Both the position numbers and the translations under genes were made by a program. From Rhodospirillaceae bacterium (GTDB taxonomy: Bacteria > Pseudomonadota > Alphaproteobacteria > TMED109), in contig CACMKJ010000004.1 in assembly GCA_902614225.1 (NCBI GenBank), positions 1 to 46,310 of the forward strand: DNA of 46,310 bases, written 5' to 3'. The notes under the pieces were generated by a model, which worked only from the letters and a program-made list of their open reading frames with translations, made no database searches and was not told where the DNA came from. Below are positions 33,563-42,208 of the stretch, one piece after another; position 1 is the stretch's first letter, and each line of letters begins with the position of its first letter.

Positions 33563-33982
33563 ATGAATTTATTAAAGATAAATAAACTAATAGATAGAAG
33601 AAACCTTTTGATTAGTATTTTTTCAGTAGCATGTGGTTTTTATTACTTTTATAAAAGTTCTAGATTTTTAAATATTGATGACAATTTATATCAAATACAT
33701 TTCAGAAAGTTTATAAAAAAAATAGCATCTTCGAAAAAGTCTTATAATTATGAGTTATCACAATATGCAACTAAAAAAAATATAGAAAAGTTATTTTTAA
33801 CTTTTAAAAATTGCTTAGATATGCAGATTACATGTGGTAATTTAAATTATAAAAAAATTATGCATTTAATGGCTAAGCGTGATTTTAATAATAATAATAT
33901 AGTAAAACTTGATGGTTGGTTGCTTTCAGAAAGTGAAATTATTTTAATGTCATTAACAGATTATTATGATAATAGACTCTAA
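33563..33982 (+). CDS. Small Tat-type partner subunit for the GMC oxidoreductase
   Basis: The protein of about 139 residues starts with a basic segment containing a twin Arg (IDRRNLLISIFSVACGFYYF), compatible with a Tat signal or membrane anchor. The C-terminal part reads VKLDGWLLSESEIILMSL. This layout resembles the small subunits or chaperones found before membrane GMC/gluconate-type dehydrogenases, where a W-x-LS-x-x-E motif near the end is common. The gene overlaps the following GMC gene by 17 bases. GTG at 33560 directly precedes the ATG chosen here. Function is inferred from the pairing. Confidence 0.6.
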   Translation: MNLLKINKLIDRRNLLISIFSVACGFYYFYKSSRFLNIDDNLYQIHFRKFIKKIASSKKSYNYELSQYATKKNIEKLFLTFKNCLDMQITCGNLNYKKIMHLMAKRDFNNNNIVKLDGWLLSESEIILMSLTDYYDNRL

Positions 33983-35549
33983 GGAAATAGATGAGACCAA
34001 TGATTTAGAGGCTGATATCTGTATAATAGGATCAGGACCAGCTGGTATTACTATAGCTAATGATCTTTTATCTAGTGGGCTAAGAATCATTCTTTTAGAA
34101 AGTGGCGGTTTAAACGGTAATACTTACACACAAGATTTATATTCAGGTTTTATGCAAGGACAAAAACTAGAATATACTCTAGATGATAGTAGGTTAAGGT
34201 TATTTGGAGGCACGAGTAATCACTGGGTTGGGTCTAATCAAAAACTAGATAATATTGATTTTATAAAAAGAGATTGGATTCCTTATAGTGGTTGGCCTAT
34301 TAATGCAAAAGATCTAGAAGAATTTTATTTGGAAGCTATTGATGTTAATGATGTACCTGATCTATTTAATGAAAGTAAAAATTATAATAAAAGTGATGAG
34401 GTTGTTAAATTTCTCAGTATTTTCAAAAAAAAATTTGACAAGGATATTGATATTGTAACAAACATAATTAATCCCGTTAGATTTGGAGACAAGTTCTACA
34501 AGAACTTAAATGAGAGTAAGCAAATTAAAGTCCTACTTCATTTTACAGCATTAAAGATGCAGTTAGATGACTATAATAACATAAAAAGTATATTTGGTAT
34601 TTCTTCAAGTAATAAAAAATTAAAAGTTAAGTCTAAAGTTTTTATATTAGCAATGGGGGGTATTGAAAATGCTAGATTTTTACTGCTTCACTTAGATGCT
34701 ATTCCGTATGAAACATTAAATAAAAAACCAATAATTGGTGCTTTTTTTCAAGAGCATTATACTTTTAATGCTGGAACAGTAATGTTAAATGAGAGCATTA
34801 CTAAGTCTATTGGATATTTAAATTCTCTAAAGATGAATAATTTATTGGAAACTGAAACATATTTTCTTCCATCTCAAAAAATTCAAAAGCAAGAGCGTAT
34901 GTTAAACTCGAGACTCACTTTATTTCCAAAAGATTGGAATTCTTTATTAAGTGCACATGAAATAAGCAGAAATGATTTAAGTAAAGGAGTTTTTCACTTT
35001 CTTAGAGATTTTTTAAGTAGTTTGGAAGGTCCTTATGAATGGACCTCTAAAATAAGAAATAGTAGCTTTTCAAACAAACCTCAGAGAGTAATAATCGGTA
35101 TGGAGCAAGCTCCTAATGAAAGAAGCAGAGTTTCACTTTCATCAAAAACTGACAGATTAAACCAAAGGAAGGCTATATTAGACTGGAGGATAAATAGTTT
35201 AGATGAAAGCTCTATAAGAAAACTAGTAAATTGGTTTGGAAGTTCGTTAGGAAAATATGATTTAGGAAGAATAAAAGTAAGTACCGACTCAGAAATTATA
35301 AGTAAAGATAATTTGAAGTCTCCCATAGGAGGAGGATACCATCATATGGGAACAACTAGAATGGGAGAAAATAAGAGAACCAGTGTTGTCGATGCTAATT
35401 GTAAATATCATCAACTAAATAATTTATTTTTAGCTGGAAGCTCTATATTTCCTACTAGTGGCTCAACTAATCCAACATTGACTATAGTTGCGACTGCTAA
35501 AAGATTAGCAAAATATATAAACGAAAAGTTTAAAAAAAATTTTTCTTAA
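33966..35549 (+). CDS. GMC-family FAD oxidoreductase
   Basis: The 527-residue flavoprotein oxidises an alcohol group on a small molecule, very probably a sugar or polyol. The FAD-binding start is ADICIIGSGPAGITIANDLL (about 16-35), followed by RLFGGTSNHWVG. The C-terminal catalytic part has GGGYHHMGTTRMG and the signature SGSTNPTLTIVATA. It lacks its own signal peptide and may be carried across the membrane with the Tat-type small subunit encoded just before it. It is placed between the two nonulosonic cassettes, which suggests it oxidises a glycan building block. Electron acceptor unknown. Confidence 0.87.
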   Translation: MIIDSKEIDETNDLEADICIIGSGPAGITIANDLLSSGLRIILLESGGLNGNTYTQDLYSGFMQGQKLEYTLDDSRLRLFGGTSNHWVGSNQKLDNIDFIKRDWIPYSGWPINAKDLEEFYLEAIDVNDVPDLFNESKNYNKSDEVVKFLSIFKKKFDKDIDIVTNIINPVRFGDKFYKNLNESKQIKVLLHFTALKMQLDDYNNIKSIFGISSSNKKLKVKSKVFILAMGGIENARFLLLHLDAIPYETLNKKPIIGAFFQEHYTFNAGTVMLNESITKSIGYLNSLKMNNLLETETYFLPSQKIQKQERMLNSRLTLFPKDWNSLLSAHEISRNDLSKGVFHFLRDFLSSLEGPYEWTSKIRNSSFSNKPQRVIIGMEQAPNERSRVSLSSKTDRLNQRKAILDWRINSLDESSIRKLVNWFGSSLGKYDLGRIKVSTDSEIISKDNLKSPIGGGYHHMGTTRMGENKRTSVVDANCKYHQLNNLFLAGSSIFPTSGSTNPTLTIVATAKRLAKYINEKFKKNFS

Positions 35550-35940
35550 AAAAATAAATAAGAATGCTTAAGCATAAAGAAAATATTTGAACTATACAAA
35601 AATTATAAAATATAGGGTTGAATATATTAATATTTAAAATAAAAAAAACTAGTACAGGTAAAAATAAAATTATTGTATTATTAATAAAGATATACTCTCT
35701 AAAAGATAAAAGTTTTTTCTTTCTATTTAAAATTAATATAATATTAGGAAGAAAAATAATGGGTATTAAAATTAAAAAGATGAAACTTAAAGAAGGCGCA
35801 TATTTATAATAATGCAATAGTTCTGTTATTGATTTAGGAAGTATATTATATTTAATGCTATTAAAATAAATAAATATAAAAACTATATAATAAATAATAA
35901 AAGTCATTAAAAATTTTAAAATGTAAGGAATAATTTTCAT
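35530..35940 (-). CDS. Hypothetical membrane protein, four predicted segments
   Basis: This 136-residue frame is rich in Ile, Leu and Phe and has about four hydrophobic segments. It fills the gap between the GMC gene (whose end it overlaps by 20 bases) and PseB on the opposite strand. No family is recognised and no good ribosome site is seen before its ATG. In DNA this A+T-rich, hydrophobic frames can arise by chance. It might be a flippase-like or small glycan-related protein, but nothing in the sequence shows this. Confidence 0.4.
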   Translation of the reverse strand: MKIIPYILKFLMTFIIYYIVFIFIYFNSIKYNILPKSITELLHYYKYAPSLSFIFLILIPIIFLPNIILILNRKKKLLSFREYIFINNTIILFLPVLVFFILNINIFNPIFYNFCIVQIFSLCLSILIYFFKKNFF

Positions 35941-35983
35941 AAATTTATATAATATTGTTGTAGAGTAATGTAGGGTAATTTAA

Positions 35984-36988
35984 ATGCAAGAATTTAAAAA
36001 TAAAAGTATTTTGATTTCAGGAGGAACTGGATCTTTTGGGAAAGAGTGTGTAAAGAACATTTTGAAACAAGATAAAGCTAAAAAAGTGGTTGTATTTAGT
36101 AGAGATGAACAAAAACAATATGAAATGGCAAAGCAATTTCCTGAAAATAAATATCCTAAAATACGATATTTTTTAGGAGATATAAGGGATTATAAAAGGT
36201 TAGAATTGGCCTGCTCTGGCATTGATATTATTATACATGCTGCTGCAATTAAAATTGTCTCTTCTGCGGAGTATAACCCAACTGAGTGTATAGTAACTAA
36301 TATCATAGGTGCCCAAAATATTATTCAAGCCAGTATTAAAAATAATGTGAAAAAGGTTATAGCGTTATCTACCGATAAAGCTGCAAACCCAATAAATTTA
36401 TATGGTGCTACGAAATTATGTTCTGATAAGTTGTTTGTAGCGGCTAACAACCTTTCTGGTGAGGTTAAAACTAAGTTTTCTGTTGTAAGATATGGAAATG
36501 TAGTTGCTTCTAGAGGAAGTGTAATACCATATTTCAAACAATTACTTTTAGATGGTAAAAAAAAATTACCTTTAACAAATATAGAAATGACAAGATTTCT
36601 AATTACTTTAGAGCAGGGAGTAAAGTTTGTTATAAATTGTGTAAATAATATGTCTGGTGGAGAAATTTTTGTACCGAAACTTTTTAGCATTAAAATTTTA
36701 GATTTAATAGAAGCTATGGCAGGAAAAGGAAATTATAATATAATAGGTCTTAGACCAGGAGAAAAAATACATGAAGTTATGATACCTAAAGAAGAGTCTT
36801 TAAATTGTATAGACATGAAAGACTATTACATAATTCAACCTATGTTTTCATGGTGGAATACGAAGCAGTTAAAGAAAAATCTGAAGAGCAAAGGAAAGCT
36901 TATAAATAAATCCTTTGAATATGCTAGTAATACTAATAAAGATTGGTTTACAAAAAAAGAAATTATGAAATTATTAAAAAGTATATAA
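35984..36988 (+). CDS. pseB: PseB-like UDP-GlcNAc 4,6-dehydratase (inverting)
   Basis: The 334-residue protein carries out the first step of pseudaminic acid synthesis, C-4 oxidation, C-6 dehydration and C-5 epimerisation of UDP-GlcNAc. Features: ILISGGTGSFGKECV (NAD loop), FSRDEQKQYEM, HAAAIKIVSSAEYNP, LSTDKAANPINLYGATK (Asp131, Lys132, Tyr140, Lys144) and LRPGEKIHEVMIP. These are the FlaA1/PseB blocks. It is the first gene of cassette B and is followed 13 bases later by a PseG-like gene. UDP-QuiNAc-type FlaA1 paralogues exist, but the neighbours favour PseB. Confidence 0.9.
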   Translation: MQEFKNKSILISGGTGSFGKECVKNILKQDKAKKVVVFSRDEQKQYEMAKQFPENKYPKIRYFLGDIRDYKRLELACSGIDIIIHAAAIKIVSSAEYNPTECIVTNIIGAQNIIQASIKNNVKKVIALSTDKAANPINLYGATKLCSDKLFVAANNLSGEVKTKFSVVRYGNVVASRGSVIPYFKQLLLDGKKKLPLTNIEMTRFLITLEQGVKFVINCVNNMSGGEIFVPKLFSIKILDLIEAMAGKGNYNIIGLRPGEKIHEVMIPKEESLNCIDMKDYYIIQPMFSWWNTKQLKKNLKSKGKLINKSFEYASNTNKDWFTKKEIMKLLKSI

Positions 36989-37001
36989 GAATTAAGAACA
37001 C

Positions 37002-37991
37002 ATGGCTAATATTGCATTTATTGTCTCTACTAATAAAAAAAGAGGTCAAGGGCACTTAGCTAGATGTTTAAATATTAGAACTTTTATAAAAAAAAAAGTA
37101 GTTTGGTTTATTGATTATGATATAGCTGGCTTGTTTCCTAAAAATGACCTAGTAATTAAAAGTAAAAAAATATCATTAGAAAAAATACTTAATATTATTT
37201 CTAATCATTCTATAAGCTTTATAGTAATAGATAGTTATGACATTAATAATAAATTAAAAACAGAAATATCAAATAAAGTAAAAGTTATCACTATTGAAGA
37301 TAGGCTTTTTAAAATATATGGGTGCAAGGTCATTTATCCACATCCAGTAAGTATAAATAAAAAAAAATTAGATAATGTATATGCTGGTATAAGATATGCT
37401 CCAATAAATATTATTAAAAAAAAAAAAATAGAAAAATATTTATTTAAAAAAAAAGAAATAAATATTTTAATAAGTATGGGTTTTTACGACTCAAAAGGAT
37501 ATTCAGTTATAGCTATGAAGGCTGTTCTCAATCTCATTAAAATAGTTAAAATTAAAATTAATTGTGAAGTTTTTATAGGTAATTCTTGTCCTCAATTAAA
37601 AAATATTAAAAAATTAATAAAAGAAAATAGTTGTTTTAAACTACATTTAGATAATAGAAATATTAAAGATTATTATCCAAATTTTGATTTAGCTTTGGGG
37701 GCAATAGGAGTAAGTTTTTTAGAAAGAATTTATGTTGGAGTTCCATCTATAATAATACCACAAAATAAAATACAAAGAGAGCTAATAAGGTACTGGAAAG
37801 AAAAAGATGTGGCATTCTTAAGCGATAATAATATTTATTCAATGCTTAATAGTATGATAAATTTAATAGTATGTGATAATATTAGACTCAAGAAAGTAAA
37901 AAATGGTCAAGCTCTATTAGATGGACTTGGTGCCAAAAGAATAGTAAAAATAATTAAAGAACACAATGAAGATAAAATACCCATATTCTAA
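37002..37991 (+). CDS. PseG/SpsG-like nucleotide-sugar hydrolase (first copy)
   Basis: The 329-residue product resembles PseG, a GT-B-fold hydrolase that releases UDP from UDP-2,4-diacetamido-2,4,6-trideoxy-altrose. The N-terminal catalytic stretch is KKRGQGHLARCLNI, with His18 the equivalent of the base. The C-terminal part has DLALGAIGVSFLERIYVGVPSIIIPQN, the nucleotide-binding region. The gene is very Lys-rich and lies between pseB and pseC. Its stop overlaps the pseC start by 26 bases. A second PseG-like gene at 42209 is divergent in sequence. Which copy is the true PseG is unclear. Confidence 0.78.
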   Translation: MANIAFIVSTNKKRGQGHLARCLNIRTFIKKKVVWFIDYDIAGLFPKNDLVIKSKKISLEKILNIISNHSISFIVIDSYDINNKLKTEISNKVKVITIEDRLFKIYGCKVIYPHPVSINKKKLDNVYAGIRYAPINIIKKKKIEKYLFKKKEINILISMGFYDSKGYSVIAMKAVLNLIKIVKIKINCEVFIGNSCPQLKNIKKLIKENSCFKLHLDNRNIKDYYPNFDLALGAIGVSFLERIYVGVPSIIIPQNKIQRELIRYWKEKDVAFLSDNNIYSMLNSMINLIVCDNIRLKKVKNGQALLDGLGAKRIVKIIKEHNEDKIPIF

Positions 37992-39147
37992 GCCTGAGAT
38001 ACTGAACAGAGACATTCAAGAAGTAACAAAAGTACTCAGAAATGGTTATCTCACGCAAGGAAAAAAGATATATGAATTTGAAAAAGAAATATCTAAATCT
38101 TTTAATTCTAGGTATGTAAGCGTTTGTAATTCAGGAACAGCAGCCTTGCACATGATATATAAGGCTATAGGTTTGAATGAAAAAAATGGACTAATGACCA
38201 CTCCTATTACTTTTTTAGCTACAGCTAATGCAGCTAGAATGTGTAATGCACCTGTAGAGTTTTGTGATGTTGACCCTGAAACTGGGTTAATGACGGCAGA
38301 GCTATTAGAGGATGCTCTGAAAAATAGCCAGTTTAAGATTAAAGCAGTAACGATAGTTCATTTAGGGGGAAGACTTTGTGAATTAGAGGCAATAAGCTTA
38401 ATTTGTAAAAAATATAAATGTATTTTAATTGAAGATGCTTGTCATGCACCTGGAGCAGAGTACTTAGCAAGTGATAAAAATACTCATATTACAGGTAGTT
38501 GTAAATATAGTGATGCTTCGAGTTTTAGTTTTCATGCTATTAAACATATTACTATGGGAGAAGGAGGCTGTATTACCACTAATAATGAAAAAATATTTAA
38601 CTACGCTAACTTAATGAGAAATCACTGCATGCAAAGAGGAATTAATAATATAAAAAAAAGTAAAAATCTTTCATTGCCATGGTATTATGAAATGGAAAAA
38701 TTAGGTTGGAATTACAGAGCAGATGAAGTTAGTTGTGCATTAGGACTAAGTCAACTAAAGAGGTTGAAAAGTAATTTAAAAAAAAGAAGATTTATAGCTG
38801 AATATTACTATAAAAATATTAATATAAATAATTATTTCAGATTACCTCATAGAAATAAAAACCAATTATCAAATGCATGGCACTTATTTCCTTTATCTAT
38901 AGACTTTATTAAATTAGGCAAGAAAAGAGAAACTGTTATTAAAGAGCTTAATCAATATGGAATAGGAACACAAGTGCATTACATACCTCTTTTTATGCAA
39001 CCTTATTATAAAAAAAACCTTAAGAGAAAACTCAAAAATGCTCTTAATTATTATTATAAAACTTTAAGTATTCCAATGTATGTACAATTAAAAAAGACAG
39101 ATCTTGATTATATTATTTCAGTTTTGAATAAAGTGTTATCAAATTGA
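37966..39147 (+). CDS. pseC: PseC-like sugar aminotransferase
   Basis: The 393-residue PLP enzyme is a DegT/DnrJ-family aminotransferase that adds the C-4 amino group to the PseB product. It opens YPYSKPEILNRDIQEVTKVLRNGYLTQG, binds PLP with FSFHAIKHITMGEGG (Lys193), and has NSGTAALHMI, EDACHAPGAEY and the substrate-binding GTQVHYIPLFMQPYY. These are PseC hallmarks. It follows pseB and the first PseG-like gene. The next PseH-type acetyltransferase is not present in the cassette; the GNAT at 23660 could do that. Confidence 0.9.
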   Translation: MKIKYPYSKPEILNRDIQEVTKVLRNGYLTQGKKIYEFEKEISKSFNSRYVSVCNSGTAALHMIYKAIGLNEKNGLMTTPITFLATANAARMCNAPVEFCDVDPETGLMTAELLEDALKNSQFKIKAVTIVHLGGRLCELEAISLICKKYKCILIEDACHAPGAEYLASDKNTHITGSCKYSDASSFSFHAIKHITMGEGGCITTNNEKIFNYANLMRNHCMQRGINNIKKSKNLSLPWYYEMEKLGWNYRADEVSCALGLSQLKRLKSNLKKRRFIAEYYYKNININNYFRLPHRNKNQLSNAWHLFPLSIDFIKLGKKRETVIKELNQYGIGTQVHYIPLFMQPYYKKNLKRKLKNALNYYYKTLSIPMYVQLKKTDLDYIISVLNKVLSN

Positions 39148-39162
39148 GAGGAATATTTATTT

Positions 39163-40209
39163 ATGCAATTTGAATATAGGGTTCTTATTACATCTGCTGG
39201 AGGTTATTTGGGACCAAAAAATGTACAATATCTTAAAGACGCTATTAAAGATAAGGTGTGGGTGCTTGCTGTTGACATAAATGAAAATGAAAATGCGAAA
39301 TTTTATGCTGATAAGTTTCATATAGTCCCAAAAGGTACAAGTAAAGAATATATTAAAACTATAATTAAGCTTTCTAAAAAATATAATATTAATTATATTT
39401 TACCTTGTTCCGATGAAGAAGCGTTTAATTTATCAAAAAATAATTTAGTCTTTCAAGATATGGGCATAACTGTATTTTGTCAGAATTTTTTTACAACTAA
39501 AATAATTTCAAATAAAATTAAAACGTATCAAACATTAGAAAAAAATAATATTCCAGTTCCTTATTATAAGATAGCAAATAACAAAAAAGATTTATTAATG
39601 TTATCAAAAAAAATTTTCAAAAAAAATCTTTCATTTGTAATTAAAGATCCTACTTCAAGAGGTAATAGAGGAGTATATGTAGTTTCTAAGGAACAAAGAG
39701 GAAAAAAAAATTATAAGAGATCAAGAGAAATTCATATGAGCTTTTCATATTTTATTAAATATTTTAATAGCTACTTTAAAGATGGATATCCTAAATTAAT
39801 ATCAGAGAAACTTTATACTCCGTGCTATGATATTGATGCTTTGTCTGTTGATGGAAAACTTTTAGCATGTGTGTCGAGAAAGAGAATTAATCCTGCTGGT
39901 GTTCCATATCAAGGAAATATAATTAATAAAAATAAAAAAATTATTAAAATTGCCAAAGAAGTTGTAAGAATATTAAATATTTCTTGGTTAGTAGATATTG
40001 ATATAATGTCAAAAAAAGATGGTTCTTTGGCGATATTGGAAGTAAATCCAAGGCCTAGTGGAAGCTGTGTAGCATCAATCATGAGTGGAGTCCAACTATA
40101 TGAAGGGCTTCTAAAAATTAAAAGTAAAAAGCAACTACCTAAATTTAAAGATATAAAAAAAAGCTTAAAGATAATACCTAGTACTTCTTGTAATATAATT
40201 GAAAACTAA
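39163..40209 (+). CDS. ATP-grasp-family carboxylate-amine ligase
   Basis: The 348-residue protein is an ATP-grasp enzyme of the carbamoyl-phosphate-synthetase-like branch. It starts with a pre-ATP-grasp Rossmann-like part (RVLITSAGGYLGPKNVQYL) and has KTYQTLEKNNIPVPYY, FVIKDPTSRGNRGVYVV as the ATP-binding loop, and LAILEVNPRPSGSCVA as the metal and acyl-phosphate region. Similar proteins occur in surface polysaccharide clusters and may add an amino acid to an amino sugar. A good GAGAGGAATAT ribosome site precedes the ATG. The acceptor is unknown. Confidence 0.8.
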   Translation: MQFEYRVLITSAGGYLGPKNVQYLKDAIKDKVWVLAVDINENENAKFYADKFHIVPKGTSKEYIKTIIKLSKKYNINYILPCSDEEAFNLSKNNLVFQDMGITVFCQNFFTTKIISNKIKTYQTLEKNNIPVPYYKIANNKKDLLMLSKKIFKKNLSFVIKDPTSRGNRGVYVVSKEQRGKKNYKRSREIHMSFSYFIKYFNSYFKDGYPKLISEKLYTPCYDIDALSVDGKLLACVSRKRINPAGVPYQGNIINKNKKIIKIAKEVVRILNISWLVDIDIMSKKDGSLAILEVNPRPSGSCVASIMSGVQLYEGLLKIKSKKQLPKFKDIKKSLKIIPSTSCNIIEN

Positions 40210-40212
40210 ACT

Positions 40213-40995
40213 ATGGAAGAAAATAAAATTATATGTATAGTGCAGGCTAGAATGAGTTCTAAAAGATTGCCGGGTAAGATATTAAAGGAGATTAATGGTA
40301 AAACCTGTATAGAAAGAGTTTTAGAACGAATAAGTAAAAGTAAAAATATTGATGAAATTTGGGTAGCTACAAGCCTTGATAAGAATGACAATGAATTATT
40401 TAATTTTTTAAAAAATACTAAATTTAATATTTACAGAGGATCATTAAATGATGTTTTCTCTAGATATATTGAAATTGCGAAAAAAGTATCCCCAAAATAT
40501 ATTGTAAGAATTACAGGGGATTGCCCGCTAATAGATCCATGTATAATAGATAATGTGATTAAAAGGGGCTTAGATACAAAGGCTGATTATGTATCTAATA
40601 CTATAGAAAGAACCTATCCAGACGGCTTAGATGTTGAATTTTTTAAAACAGAAAGTCTTCTAAAAGCTGAACTCTATTCAAATAATCCAGTAATGAGAGA
40701 ACATGTTACTCCATATTTATCAGGTAATTTATCTAAAATTTATGGAAGTGGCAATTTTCTTAGAAATAATGTTACTAATAATAAAAATTATAGCCATTAT
40801 AGATGGACATTAGATGTTCCTGAAGATTTAAGACTATTAAATTTAATTTATCAAGAATTAGATGATTTTTGTAGTTGGAAACAGGTAATTAATTTATTAG
40901 AAAAAAATCCTGAATTGCATAATATTAATAAACACATTCAGCACAATGAAGGAACTAAAATATCTATTCAAAAATATAACCAATCTTTGAAATGA
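40213..40995 (+). CDS. SpsF-like cytidylyltransferase-family protein (first copy)
   Basis: The 260-residue protein has the CMP-NeuAc/Kdo-synthetase-type fold of the SpsF group. The nucleotide loop is CIVQARMSSKRLPGKILK, and RITGDCPLIDPCII and RWTLDVPEDL follow. The family is annotated after B. subtilis SpsF, part of the spore polysaccharide genes spsEFG that also hold NeuB- and PseG-like proteins. It differs from canonical PseF/NeuA (PARGGSKR). It starts three bases after the ATP-grasp gene and shares an ATGA overlap with the next gene. It probably activates the cassette B sugar with CTP. Confidence 0.75.
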   Translation: MEENKIICIVQARMSSKRLPGKILKEINGKTCIERVLERISKSKNIDEIWVATSLDKNDNELFNFLKNTKFNIYRGSLNDVFSRYIEIAKKVSPKYIVRITGDCPLIDPCIIDNVIKRGLDTKADYVSNTIERTYPDGLDVEFFKTESLLKAELYSNNPVMREHVTPYLSGNLSKIYGSGNFLRNNVTNNKNYSHYRWTLDVPEDLRLLNLIYQELDDFCSWKQVINLLEKNPELHNINKHIQHNEGTKISIQKYNQSLK

Positions 40996-42155
40996 TATTT
41001 CAAAAAAAAATATATATTTTTCTAAATAATAAAATTATATCATGTGATACTATAGTACCAATAGCACAGGAGATTAAAAATAAGAATAATAGCATTAAAA
41101 TATTTTTTTATGTTTTTAATAAAAGTACTTATGATACCTTAAAACAAAATAAAAATTTATATTCAATTTTATCTTCGGTTGGGTCATTACATTTATTTGG
41201 ATGGAAAGCTAGAAAAAATAATAAAATTGCAAATGTTTTATATAAAATTATAGACTTATCAAAAATATTATTAAATTCTTTTTTATGCAAATCTATTAAT
41301 ATACATTTTAAAGCACTCGAAAAGTTTCCTCTAAATTTAGTTTATTATTTTAATATTAAAAATACATTTTTTTTTGACAGCAATAGTTGGGGAACAGAGA
41401 AACTTACTTATAAAACAGACGCCCTATTTTATAAGGAAAGAAAAATAGAAGATAGTTATATAAAAAATTATAATAATTTGGTAGCTTTTAATCATCATTG
41501 GCATCAAATAGAATATGCAAAAAATAAAAAAAAAAATATATTTATAATAAATTCCACCAGAATACTACCTAAATGGAATAGATACATAGAAAAACTTGCT
41601 TATGCAGAAGAAAAACTCAAACCTAAATGGTTACAAAATAAAAAGAAAAATATTATATATATACTAGGAAGTCTAGACAATGTACCCACACTTCACAAAA
41701 ATAGCACAGGAGCAACCTTACTTATAGAAACTATTGATATAATTATCAAAAATTCAGACTTTAATATTCTACTTAAACCTCACGCAATAACAGATATAAA
41801 AAAACTAGAAAAAATTTTATCAAATAAAAATAAAAAAAGAATTTTCATTGTTTATAACCATGTAGCAGTTTTATCTAAATTCTCTACCTTTTGTATTGCT
41901 AATTATTTTAGTTATGCAATGCCTGATGCATGGGTAAACAATGTTTTTGTAATAGAGTACTCTCATTACAGTAGAGAAGTTTTAAAAATTAGTAAAAATA
42001 ATTCAGTGGTAAGTAAGTATGTAGATCAATTTATTAATAAAAATCCGAAAGAGTTAAATGAAACTTTAAATAGAAGAATATCTAATATTAATAGAAATAT
42101 AATATCTAAAAATAACCAAATAACAGAATTGTTAATAGACAAATTAAGTTCATAG
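40992..42155 (+). CDS. Putative GT-B-like transferase of unknown family
   Basis: I do not recognise this 387-residue, Lys-rich protein. A GT-B-like pattern is suggested by IIYILGSLDNVPTLHKNSTGA, by DFNILLKPHAITDIKKLEKIL, which resembles the KPHP motif of CDP-glycerol and capsular transferases, and by a following STFCIANYFSYAMPDAWVNNVFVIEY segment. No signal peptide is present. Its start overlaps the SpsF-like gene by four bases, and a second PseG-like gene follows, so it is part of cassette B. A role as the transferase that uses the CMP-sugar made here is a fair guess only. Confidence 0.55.
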   Translation: MIFQKKIYIFLNNKIISCDTIVPIAQEIKNKNNSIKIFFYVFNKSTYDTLKQNKNLYSILSSVGSLHLFGWKARKNNKIANVLYKIIDLSKILLNSFLCKSINIHFKALEKFPLNLVYYFNIKNTFFFDSNSWGTEKLTYKTDALFYKERKIEDSYIKNYNNLVAFNHHWHQIEYAKNKKKNIFIINSTRILPKWNRYIEKLAYAEEKLKPKWLQNKKKNIIYILGSLDNVPTLHKNSTGATLLIETIDIIIKNSDFNILLKPHAITDIKKLEKILSNKNKKRIFIVYNHVAVLSKFSTFCIANYFSYAMPDAWVNNVFVIEYSHYSREVLKISKNNSVVSKYVDQFINKNPKELNETLNRRISNINRNIISKNNQITELLIDKLSS

Positions 42156-42208
42156 TTTATTCTAAGGTAAGAAGTTAGATAAAAATTTAATTTAATAAAA
42201 AATAAGAT

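Noticed and set aside
35618-35809. Plus-strand Lys/Ile-rich frame opposite the hypothetical membrane protein
   Set aside because: Low complexity and no ribosome site; at most one of the two opposing frames is real and the membrane frame is longer.
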